Positions 57,335-64,000 of a stretch of DNA of 64,000 nt are shown one piece after another (positions within the stretch are counted from its first letter, which is position 1; each line of letters starts with the position of its first letter). The translations under genes were made by a program, and so were the position numbers. The DNA lies in assembly GCA_019703815.1 (NCBI GenBank), contig AP023052.1:434001-498000 (forward strand), read 5' to 3'. Origin of the DNA: Thaumasiovibrio occultus (GTDB lineage Bacteria; Pseudomonadota; Gammaproteobacteria; Enterobacterales; Vibrionaceae). The notes beneath the pieces are model-generated. The model saw only the letters and a program-made list of their open reading frames with translations. It did not search any database and was not told the origin of the DNA.

Positions 57335-58123
57335 ATGCTAATGGTTGTTTCACCAGCAAAAACGCTGGATTACACCTCACCTCTTGCGATTGAAACCGCG
57401 ACGCAACCAAGTTTTATTCCACAATCGGCGGCGTTGATCGAGGTGTGTCGTCAACTGACACCCGCTGATATCGCCAGCTTGATGAAAGTGAGCGATAAAA
57501 TTGCGGGTTTGAACGCCGCTCGTTTTGCAGAATGGCGTCCCGAGTTTACTGCTGACAACGCGCGCCAAGCGGTGTTTGCCTTTAAAGGTGATGTCTACAC
57601 GGGCTTAGCGGCAGAGACGCTGTCAGAAGACGATTTGGCGTGGGCACAGCAGCATTTACGCATCTTGTCGGGCTTGTATGGTTTGCTGAAACCGTTGGAT
57701 TTAATGCAGCCTTACCGGTTGGAAATGGGCACGCGTCTCACGAACCCGAAAGGGGCGAATCTGTATGAGTTCTGGGGTCATCAACTGACGGACGCGCTGA
57801 ATACCGACTTTGACGCGCAAGCCAATGACAAGCGTCCGGTGCTGATCAACTTGGCATCGAATGAGTATTTCAAAGCGGTGAAAGTGAAAGGGCTTAACGC
57901 TGAGATTATTACGCCTGTGTTTAAAGACGAGAAGAACGGCAAATATAAAATTATCAGCTTTTTTGCCAAGAAAGCGCGCGGCATGATGGTGCGCTATATC
58001 GTTGATCATCGCATTACCGATCCTGAGCGCATTAAAGGTTTTGATGTGGCCGGTTATCAGTTCTGTGAAGCGGAATCGAGCGCGAAAGAGTGGGTGTTTA
58101 AGCGCGAAGAACAAGCGGCGTAA
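57335..58123 (+). CDS. yaaA: peroxide stress protein YaaA
   Basis: 262-residue UPF0246/YaaA protein. Typical start [15 protein letters not shown], middle FKGDVYTGL and [15 protein letters not shown], end [15 protein letters not shown]. In E. coli YaaA lowers free intracellular iron during peroxide stress and binds DNA. I chose the ATG at 57335 with AAAGGAAG before it; an ATG two codons later would also fit. Near thrABC in E. coli too, so this linkage is old. Confidence 0.93.
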   Translation: MLMVVSPAKTLDYTSPLAIETATQPSFIPQSAALIEVCRQLTPADIASLMKVSDKIAGLNAARFAEWRPEFTADNARQAVFAFKGDVYTGLAAETLSEDDLAWAQQHLRILSGLYGLLKPLDLMQPYRLEMGTRLTNPKGANLYEFWGHQLTDALNTDFDAQANDKRPVLINLASNEYFKAVKVKGLNAEIITPVFKDEKNGKYKIISFFAKKARGMMVRYIVDHRITDPERIKGFDVAGYQFCEAESSAKEWVFKREEQAA

Positions 58124-58161
58124 AGTAAATCACCCGTTGCGACGGTGAGCCTTATAGAAAT

Positions 58162-58190
58162 AAAAAAACCAGCGAGAAGCTGGTTTTTTT
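58162..58190. terminator. bidirectional terminator between yaaA and panC
   Basis: Stem AAACCAGC / GCTGGTTT, 5-nt loop, with long T-runs on both strands. Confidence 0.85.
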
Positions 58191-58209
58191 ATTCAAGACG
58201 CGCCGTGCA

Positions 58210-59094
58210 TTATTCGGCGCTGGTGTCTTCTTCGTCTTTTGATTCAGGGAGATCAACCACTTGGTTATCAATCAAGCGTGCTTTACCAAGGAATGCCGAT
58301 ACCAAGATCACTAGCTGGGTGGTATTGGCATCGACAGGCTCTAGCGTGCGCGCATCAACCAAATCGATACGATCAGGCTCTAAGCCGGCCGCGCGGAGTT
58401 GATCATTGCCATCAAGCACCAGCTCGTCGTAATCACTGCGCCCGCCACGAATTTGGCTGCTGATCCAACGCATGGTTTTTGCCAGCACGGGCGCACGTTG
58501 GCGCTCATCAACGGTTAAGTAGCCATTGCGTGAGCTCATTGCCAAGCCGTCCATCTCACGTACCGTTGGTACGCCCACGATTTCAACGTTCATCGCCATA
58601 TCGATCACCATTTGGCGGATGAGTGCCAGTTGTTGGTAATCTTTTTCACCGAAACACGCCACGTCAGGGGTGACGATGTTGAACAGCTTAGTGACGATGG
58701 TGGCAACGCCTTTAAAGTGACCCGGACGCGCAGCACCTTCAAGTATACGACCCAAGCGCGGGACTTCGACGGTGGTGTGGCGCTCAAGCCCTTCTGGGTA
58801 CATGATTTCCGGGGTTGGGGTGAAAACCAGATCGACACCTTCTTGGGCCAAACGGGCTAAATCGTCTTCCAATGTGCGTGGATAAGCGTTCAAATCGTCG
58901 GCTTTGTCGAACTGCAAAGGGTTCACAAAGATGCTGACCACGACCGCATCGGCGTAGTCACGTGCGGACTTCACCAATGTGATGTGACCTTCATGAAGAT
59001 TACCCATGGTTGGGACGAAAGCAACGCGCTTACCGTCTTGCTTTAATAGGGTAATGTGCTCACGTAAGTCAGCGATTTCAGAAAACGTCTGCAT
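58210..59094 (-). CDS. panC: pantoate-beta-alanine ligase
   Basis: 294-residue ATP-dependent ligase, last step of pantothenate synthesis. The nucleotide-binding motif [14 protein letters not shown] (29-42) contains the HIGH-like [22 protein letters not shown] and [15 protein letters not shown] follow, and the KMSKS-like position is MSSRNGYL. It starts 12 nt after panB and ends the dksA-to-panC gene run. Confidence 0.96.
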   Translation of the reverse strand: MQTFSEIADLREHITLLKQDGKRVAFVPTMGNLHEGHITLVKSARDYADAVVVSIFVNPLQFDKADDLNAYPRTLEDDLARLAQEGVDLVFTPTPEIMYPEGLERHTTVEVPRLGRILEGAARPGHFKGVATIVTKLFNIVTPDVACFGEKDYQQLALIRQMVIDMAMNVEIVGVPTVREMDGLAMSSRNGYLTVDERQRAPVLAKTMRWISSQIRGGRSDYDELVLDGNDQLRAAGLEPDRIDLVDARTLEPVDANTTQLVILVSAFLGKARLIDNQVVDLPESKDEEDTSAE

Positions 59095-59106
59095 CGATTG
59101 TCCTTC

Positions 59107-59898
59107 TTAAAAGGTATGCTCAGGACCGGGGAAAATGCTTTGCTCTACTTCTTGTTTGTAGGCTGCGGCCGCCGATCGCATGTCGCCTGTTTGGGCGAGA
59201 TAGTTTTTGGAAAAGCGCGGCATGTAGTTGGCGGAAATGCCAAACATGTCGTGCATTACCAGAATTTGCCCATCGGTTTCGTTACCTGCGCCAATACCGA
59301 TCACCGGGATATCGACAGCCTGCGTGATGCGGCTGGCCAGATCGCCGGGTACACATTCCAGTACAATAAGTTGTGCGCCAGCTTTTTGTAGCAAAATGGC
59401 GTCTTTCACCATTTGCTCTGCCGCGTCTTGATCGCGCCCCTGTACTTTGTAGCCACCGAAAATATTAACAGATTGTGGGGTTAGGCCGAGGTGGGCACAC
59501 ACAGGTACAGCACGCTCGGTTAGCATTTTCACGGTATCTACAAGAAACGCGCCGCCTTCCAGTTTGACCATGTTCGCGCCCGCTTTCATAAGCTCAGCGG
59601 CGTTGGTGCACGCTTGCTCTGGGGTGGCGTAGGTCATAAAGGGCATGTCAGCCATTAACAATGCGCTGGTGTTACCGGCGCGCACTGAACGGGTGTGGTA
59701 GGCCATATCGGCAATGCTGACATCAAGGGTGTCAGGCTTGCCTTGCAATACCATGCCCAGTGAATCGCCGACCAGCAATACTGGGATTTCGGCTTCTTCA
59801 AACAACTTGGCAAAACTGGCATCGTAGGCGGTAACAGAGGCGAATTTACGGCCTTCTTGTTTCCATTTAAGAAGGTCGTTGATTGTAACTTTTTTCAT
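59107..59898 (-). CDS. panB: 3-methyl-2-oxobutanoate hydroxymethyltransferase
   Basis: 263-residue enzyme making ketopantoate from alpha-ketoisovalerate and methylene-tetrahydrofolate. Motifs: [27 protein letters not shown] with metal Asp, and [19 protein letters not shown] near 205-223. The ATG at 59898 has a GGGAGA site and gives E. coli length (264). Following folK directly makes sense chemically, because PanB uses a folate cofactor. Confidence 0.96.
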   Translation of the reverse strand: MKKVTINDLLKWKQEGRKFASVTAYDASFAKLFEEAEIPVLLVGDSLGMVLQGKPDTLDVSIADMAYHTRSVRAGNTSALLMADMPFMTYATPEQACTNAAELMKAGANMVKLEGGAFLVDTVKMLTERAVPVCAHLGLTPQSVNIFGGYKVQGRDQDAAEQMVKDAILLQKAGAQLIVLECVPGDLASRITQAVDIPVIGIGAGNETDGQILVMHDMFGISANYMPRFSKNYLAQTGDMRSAAAAYKQEVEQSIFPGPEHTF

Positions 59899-59919
59899 TG
59901 TGTCTCCCAATCGATATGG

Positions 59920-60402
59920 TCACTCCGACCAAACAGTCAATCCGTTGCGATCGACGTGCTGCAACAGGGTGTGCAGCGAGGTGCCACAAGGCAAAACGAG
60001 TTCGGCGGCAATCTCCGCCAGTGGATACAGCACAAACTCCCGCGATTTCATTCCGTAATGGGGAATCGTCAGGCGTGGTGAATCCATAACCACATCATCA
60101 TACAGCAGTATGTCGAGATCAAGAGTACGAGGGCCCCATCTTTCGGCTTTTCGTACGCGACCATGCTCTAGCTCTATGCGCTGGGTTTCATCTAGCAGGG
60201 CGTCGGGCGCAAGATCCGTCGCGATTTCTACCACTGCATTGATGTAGTCAGGTTGGTCGGCAGGTCCCATCGGTTTGCTGCTGTACAGCGATGAGGCCTG
60301 CACTAAGGTGATCACGGCACTTTGTTCAAGTGCCGTGATCGCTGCTTTGGCTTGAGTAACCGGATCGGACAGGTTGCTGCCTATCGCGATAAAGGCTCTC
60401 AT
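59920..60402 (-). CDS. folK: 6-hydroxymethyldihydropterin pyrophosphokinase
   Basis: 160-residue enzyme transferring pyrophosphate from ATP to hydroxymethyldihydropterin in folate synthesis. The start [11 protein letters not shown] is followed by the family signature [16 protein letters not shown] (about 83-98) with metal Asp residues, and [17 protein letters not shown]. The frame is open 49 codons upstream inside pcnB, but the ATG at 60402 overlaps the pcnB stop as ATGA and has an AGGACGG site. Confidence 0.96.
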   Translation of the reverse strand: MRAFIAIGSNLSDPVTQAKAAITALEQSAVITLVQASSLYSSKPMGPADQPDYINAVVEIATDLAPDALLDETQRIELEHGRVRKAERWGPRTLDLDILLYDDVVMDSPRLTIPHYGMKSREFVLYPLAEIAAELVLPCGTSLHTLLQHVDRNGLTVWSE

Positions 60403-61802
60403 TCTTCCGTCCTTTGGGCCGGTTTTCTCGGTTTCTTGCGCGGTGGACGACGGCGTTTTTTCTTCGCCGGTGCACCACCGGTTTGATTGACGATCTGCAC
60501 CATTTTCTGCTTTTTGACGCGATCGGCATTTTGGAAAACATGCCACCAACTGGCGAGCTCTTTGACGTCATCGCCTTCCAGCTCTGCGCGCATTTCAAGG
60601 AGATCGAACGACGCGCGGAATTTCGGCTGCTCTAGCAGCTTAAAGGCGCGTTTGCCGGTACGGCGAGTCAGGCGCATTTGGTTTTGCCAGATATCGCGGA
60701 TCATCGCGGTAAAACGACGCGGGATCGCGGTAGAACGTACCTGTTCGTCCAAAATATCGTTGGCACTGATCATAAAGGCGTCGTAGTAGCTCAGGCCACT
60801 GTTGAACGCGATCTCTTCAGCGCGGGTCGTCAGCGGGTACCACAGCATAGCCGCAAACAAAAACGCGGGGTTAATCCGTTGATCATTCGCCATGCGTTTG
60901 TCGGTCGCATCGAGCACCAACTCCAGCATTTGTTCGCACTGGCTGCTTTTATCTTCGGTAAAGTGCTCGCCAATCAATGGGAACAGTTGTTCGAACAGAC
61001 CGTAATCGCGCAACATGCGATAAGTTGCGAGGCCTTGGCCCGACTGCAGCAGTTTAAGGCTTTCTTCGTAGAGACGCGCTGCCGGAATATCACGCAGCAA
61101 GTGCGCGAGATCTTCGATAGGTTGAGCGGTATCTTGCTCAATATCCATCTCTAGCTTCACCGCGAAACGTACCGCGCGCAACATACGTACGGGATCTTCA
61201 CGGTAGCGAGTTTCAGGATCGCCAATCAATCGAATAATGCGATCTTCAAGATCGTCCATTCCGCCGACAAAGTCGCGAACGGAAAAGTCTGAAATATCGT
61301 AATACAGGGCGTTAACCGTGAAATCACGACGCTCTGCATCTTCTTCTATCGTGCCATAGACGTTATCGCGCAGCAGCATACCTTGCTTGCTTTGTGCGGC
61401 GGTGGTGTTGTCACCTTCCTCTGCATGGTGGCCGCGCAATGTCGCCACCTCGACTACATCCCGGCCAAACAGGATATGAGCGAGGCGGAAGCGACGTCCG
61501 ATCAAACGACAGTTACGAAAGAGGTTCTTGATCTCTTCCGGCGTGGCGTTGGTCGCAACATCGAAATCTTTTGGCTGTTGATCAAGCAAAATATCACGCA
61601 CGCCACCGCCCACTAGATACGCTTGGTATCCAGCTTTATGCAGACGATAAAGTACTTTCAGCGCATTTTCGCTGATATCACTGCGTGATATGCCATGGTC
61701 TTCTCGGGGAATCACTTGTAAAGCAACCTCTTGTTTATGTGGTGCTTTATCGTTTTGATTCAATACCTTGCGGCAAAAGCTGGCAACTCGATTAAAGATA
61801 AT
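60399..61802 (-). CDS. pcnB: poly(A) polymerase I, apparent AUU/AUC start
   Basis: 467-residue enzyme that adds 3' poly(A) tails to RNA and speeds decay. The nucleotidyltransferase motif [24 protein letters not shown] carries the DxD pair, [11 protein letters not shown] and [12 protein letters not shown] follow, and a very basic tail ([14 protein letters not shown]) binds RNA. The frame contains no ATG, GTG or CTG for the N-terminus: upstream of a poor TTG (61763) it continues with [12 protein letters not shown], matching E. coli FTRVANFCRKVL, and reaches ATT-ATC just after a GAGG site. E. coli pcnB is known to start at AUU. I therefore start at 61802 (ATT); ATC at 61799 is equally possible. 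Confidence 0.92.
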   Translation of the reverse strand: MIFNRVASFCRKVLNQNDKAPHKQEVALQVIPREDHGISRSDISENALKVLYRLHKAGYQAYLVGGGVRDILLDQQPKDFDVATNATPEEIKNLFRNCRLIGRRFRLAHILFGRDVVEVATLRGHHAEEGDNTTAAQSKQGMLLRDNVYGTIEEDAERRDFTVNALYYDISDFSVRDFVGGMDDLEDRIIRLIGDPETRYREDPVRMLRAVRFAVKLEMDIEQDTAQPIEDLAHLLRDIPAARLYEESLKLLQSGQGLATYRMLRDYGLFEQLFPLIGEHFTEDKSSQCEQMLELVLDATDKRMANDQRINPAFLFAAMLWYPLTTRAEEIAFNSGLSYYDAFMISANDILDEQVRSTAIPRRFTAMIRDIWQNQMRLTRRTGKRAFKLLEQPKFRASFDLLEMRAELEGDDVKELASWWHVFQNADRVKKQKMVQIVNQTGGAPAKKKRRRPPRKKPRKPAQRTEE

Positions 61803-61865
61803 ACACCTCGTGTTCGTGTGTCGTAGTAACGATCAGCGGCAAATCATACCCTACTGTTGTGAATT

Positions 61866-62753
61866 TTAGAATGGTTCAACCACGCTCTGCTCATTTGGCA
61901 GTAAGTCGGGATGCCATTCTTTCACTGCCCATTGCAGCAGGCTATCGCGATCATCAGGCAGTAGTTGAAGGTCGTGAACGGGCAAACCGAGGATACCCAT
62001 GGCGGCTTTCAATGTGGGTACCGCCTGATCAGCGGTAATGGCTGGGGCACGATTCTGTTTTGAAAGTTTATACCCTTGTGACGTAACGGCCAGCGGAAGA
62101 TGTAAGTAGCTCACTTCCGGTTTTGCCAGCATGCGGTAAAGACCAATTTGACGCCCGGTGGGCTCAATCAAATCCGCGCCGCGTACCACTTCTGTTACTC
62201 CTTGTTCGATATCATCCAAAACCACGGCGAGGTTGTAGGCGTACAAGCCATCGCGGCGGCGAATAATAAAATCTTCGTGGGCGAGGGCTTCTGGAATTTC
62301 CATGTTGCCATAGCGCACATCTATAAAGGAGGTAACTGGCTCAGTTTGCTTTAATCGGATGGCTTGGCCTTCAACCGCTAACTGTTTCTCGCGACACGTA
62401 CCGGGGTAAAACCCGCCCGCTTGCTGAATTTGCTTTCGCGAGCATTCGCAGGCGTAGGCTTGAGTGCTTTGCAGCCAGGCGTCGATTTGTGCCTGATACG
62501 CATCATGGCGTTGGCTTTGGTACATAATGCCGCCATCCCAGTGCAGACCGTAGTCATCGAGAGTGCGCAGAATGTGATCAGCCGCCCCGGCCATTTCGCG
62601 AGGTGGGTCGAGATCTTCTATGCGTACCAACCATTGTCCGGCTTGGCGCTTCGCTTGCAGGTAGCTGCCTAGTGCGGCGATCAACGAGCCAAAGTGCAGT
62701 GGGCCGGATGGGGAGGGTGCAAACCGTCCGATATAACGTTGTTTTTCTTTCAT
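61866..62753 (-). CDS. gluQ: glutamyl-queuosine tRNA(Asp) synthetase
   Basis: 295-residue truncated GluRS paralogue that attaches glutamate to the queuosine base of tRNA-Asp. ATP motif GRFAPSPSGPLHFGSL (HIGH form HFGS), KMSKS-like YKLSKQN, and zinc ligands CECSRKQ...Y...C are present; the anticodon-binding domain of GluRS is absent, as expected. The ATG at 62753 has no ribosome site and lies immediately after the dksA terminator U-run, as in the known dksA-gluQ arrangement of enterics. An in-frame TTG two codons earlier lies inside the U-run. Confidence 0.95.
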   Translation of the reverse strand: MKEKQRYIGRFAPSPSGPLHFGSLIAALGSYLQAKRQAGQWLVRIEDLDPPREMAGAADHILRTLDDYGLHWDGGIMYQSQRHDAYQAQIDAWLQSTQAYACECSRKQIQQAGGFYPGTCREKQLAVEGQAIRLKQTEPVTSFIDVRYGNMEIPEALAHEDFIIRRRDGLYAYNLAVVLDDIEQGVTEVVRGADLIEPTGRQIGLYRMLAKPEVSYLHLPLAVTSQGYKLSKQNRAPAITADQAVPTLKAAMGILGLPVHDLQLLPDDRDSLLQWAVKEWHPDLLPNEQSVVEPF

Positions 62754-62757
62754 AAAC

Positions 62758-62784
62758 AAAAAAGGGAGCGGTGAGGCTCCCTTT
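62758..62784 (-). terminator. terminator between dksA and gluQ
   Basis: Perfect 9-bp stem AAAGGGAGC / GCTCCCTTT, 6-nt loop, followed on the minus strand by TTTTTTG. The last T of the run is 4 nt from the gluQ ATG. Confidence 0.9.
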
Positions 62785-62805
62785 TCTCTTTTGTGCTCAG
62801 GGAGG

Positions 62806-63255
62806 TTACCCTGCCATTTGTCTTTCTTTGATTTCAGCCAGCGTTTTACAGTCGATACATAGATCAGCTGTTGGACGGGCTTCTAGACGGCGGATACCGA
62901 TTTCAACACCGCATGAATCACAGAAGCCGAAATCGTCGTCTTCTAGTTTCATTAGGGTTTTTTCAATCTTCTTAATCAGCTTGCGTTCGCGGTCGCGGTT
63001 ACGCAGCTCAAGACTGAATTCTTCTTCCTGAGCGGCACGGTCAACTGGATCAGGGAAATTGGCCGCTTCGTCCTGCATGTGGTGCACGGTGCGATCGACC
63101 TCTTCACGAAGCTGATTACGCCATGCGTCAAGGATCTTACGGAAATGCTCCATTTGATCAGCATTCATGTATTCCTCACCAGCTTTTTCCTGGTAAGGAG
63201 TCACCCCAGCAATAGCCAGGATACCTAGCGATTTTTTAGCGTTGCTCTCTGGCAT
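62806..63255 (-). CDS. dksA: RNA polymerase-binding transcription factor DksA
   Basis: 149-residue protein that enters the RNA polymerase secondary channel and acts with ppGpp on rRNA and amino-acid promoters. The coiled-coil tip motif DPVDRA gives Asp69, Asp72 and Ala74, equal to E. coli 71/74/76. The zinc finger has all four cysteines: 112, 115, 133 and 136. An AGGAGAAG ribosome site precedes the ATG. Head of the dksA-gluQ-pcnB-folK-panB-panC run. Confidence 0.98.
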   Translation of the reverse strand: MPESNAKKSLGILAIAGVTPYQEKAGEEYMNADQMEHFRKILDAWRNQLREEVDRTVHHMQDEAANFPDPVDRAAQEEEFSLELRNRDRERKLIKKIEKTLMKLEDDDFGFCDSCGVEIGIRRLEARPTADLCIDCKTLAEIKERQMAG

Positions 63256-63389
63256 ATAGCTTCTCCTAATATACCTTTAACCGTCACTGGTTAATTTTGG
63301 GCGGTATCTATAGCAGAAAGGGACGAGTGAGGCAAATCCGTTACATCACCTTTTGGGGTCAATGTGAACAAAACAACATAAATCACTAG

Positions 63390-64000
63390 TTAGCGGTGAA
63401 ATTTTACGCTTTCAACCAACTGAATTTCTTGTGCATTTATCTGTGCTTTGTAACAGAGGATCTCAACGCCCGCCTGCTGTGCTTCATCTAACAATTGTGC
63501 GTATGCCGGGTCTATATGGTGGGCAACAGAAACAGTTTCAATCCCAGTATGCAAAACTGCAAAAAAGAGTATGGCACGTTTCCCTGCTTGCGCCATCTCT
63601 GCCAGCTCGCGTAGATGCTTTTGCCCGCGGGTGGTGACGGCATCGGGAAAGTAGCCTTGCCCCTTGTCTAACAGGGTGACACTTTTGACCTCAACATAGC
63701 ACTCTGGTAAATGGTCGGCTTCGAGTAGTACGTCGATCCGACTGTTTTCCTTACCATAGCGAACTTCGGTTCTAATTGTTGCATATTGTCTTAACTCTGC
63801 AATTTTTTTTGCGTGCAATGCCTCAACTACCAAGGTATTCGCCCGTGCAGTGTTCACACAAATCCAGTTTCCTTGTGGGGTTTGCGTGATCTCCCAGCTG
63901 TTAGGGTACTTGCGTTTGGGGTTATCTGAGGTGGAATACCACACCGTCACACCCGGATCTGCACAACCCGTCATGGCGCCAGTATTGGCGCAATGCAAGG
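63390..64000 (-). CDS. sfsA: sugar fermentation stimulation protein SfsA, 5' end cut by window edge
   Basis: The frame enters from beyond the right window edge; about 203 residues are present and some 33 N-terminal ones (the OB-fold start) are missing by comparison with E. coli. Visible blocks: [52 protein letters not shown] with nuclease-like Glu/Lys, [18 protein letters not shown] and FFAVLHTGI. The fold is PD-(D/E)xK-like; function is unsettled (DNA binding, maltose gene effect in E. coli). Next to dksA as in many gammaproteobacteria. Confidence 0.95.
   Translation of the reverse strand, partial: LHCANTGAMTGCADPGVTVWYSTSDNPKRKYPNSWEITQTPQGNWICVNTARANTLVVEALHAKKIAELRQYATIRTEVRYGKENSRIDVLLEADHLPECYVEVKSVTLLDKGQGYFPDAVTTRGQKHLRELAEMAQAGKRAILFFAVLHTGIETVSVAHHIDPAYAQLLDEAQQAGVEILCYKAQINAQEIQLVESVKFHR

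Noticed and set aside
1-64000. Mobile elements, CRISPR arrays, tRNA/rRNA genes, toxin-antitoxin or defence islands
   Set aside because: I found no transposase, integrase, terminal inverted repeats, regularly spaced repeats or tRNA-like cloverleaf; all larger genes are core functions.

Overview
The window is ordinary core chromosome of a gammaproteobacterium, almost certainly of the family Vibrionaceae. The evidence is a chitin/chitobiose operon under a ChiS-type hybrid sensor kinase, ArcB/ArcA, two-gene glutamate synthase, a second RraA-like protein, DUF3545, and gene neighbourhoods I remember from Vibrio cholerae chromosome I. Base composition looks even (about half G+C) throughout. I see no insertion sequence, prophage, CRISPR array, tRNA or rRNA. 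The species cannot be named from the sequence alone.

Region 1 (1-17 kb, minus strand) is the chitin-disaccharide regulon. Reading in the direction of transcription: periplasmic chitooligosaccharide-binding protein, two permeases, two ABC ATPases, GH9 glucosaminidase-like enzyme, GlcNAc kinase, GH20 hexosaminidase, and a GH94 chitobiose phosphorylase cut by the window start. A 1.2 kb non-coding region carrying two identical 12-bp direct repeats separates the operon from chiS, the gene for its likely regulator.

Region 2 (17-28 kb) is housekeeping: rsmC, perM, hemL, erpA, an M23 endopeptidase, tyrS, a TRIC-family membrane protein, the mtnN-cbiB-btuF cluster and a methyltransferase. Region 3 (28-44.4 kb) covers nitrogen and redox control: gltB-gltD, yhcC, a membrane diguanylate cyclase whose stop codon overlaps the start of arcB, dcuC, arcA and an rraA paralogue. 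Region 4 (44.6-58.1 kb) holds a small outer-membrane barrel protein, aceK, the thr operon with leader peptide and attenuator, grcA with a textbook FNR promoter, nfo, ung, a DUF3545 gene, a Na+/alanine symporter and yaaA. Two short genes not normally called lie around nfo. Region 5 (58.2-64 kb, minus strand) is dksA-gluQ-pcnB-folK-panB-panC, with sfsA cut by the window end.

I found no convincing undescribed multi-gene system. The most interesting signals are small: pcnB seems to start at AUU or AUC; a dksA terminator ends against the gluQ start codon; ArcB lacks the second redox cysteine known from E. coli; a 35-codon basic ORF with a strong ribosome site lies between nfo and ung; the gltB leader is rich in inverted repeats; and direct repeats sit in the chitobiose operon promoter region.
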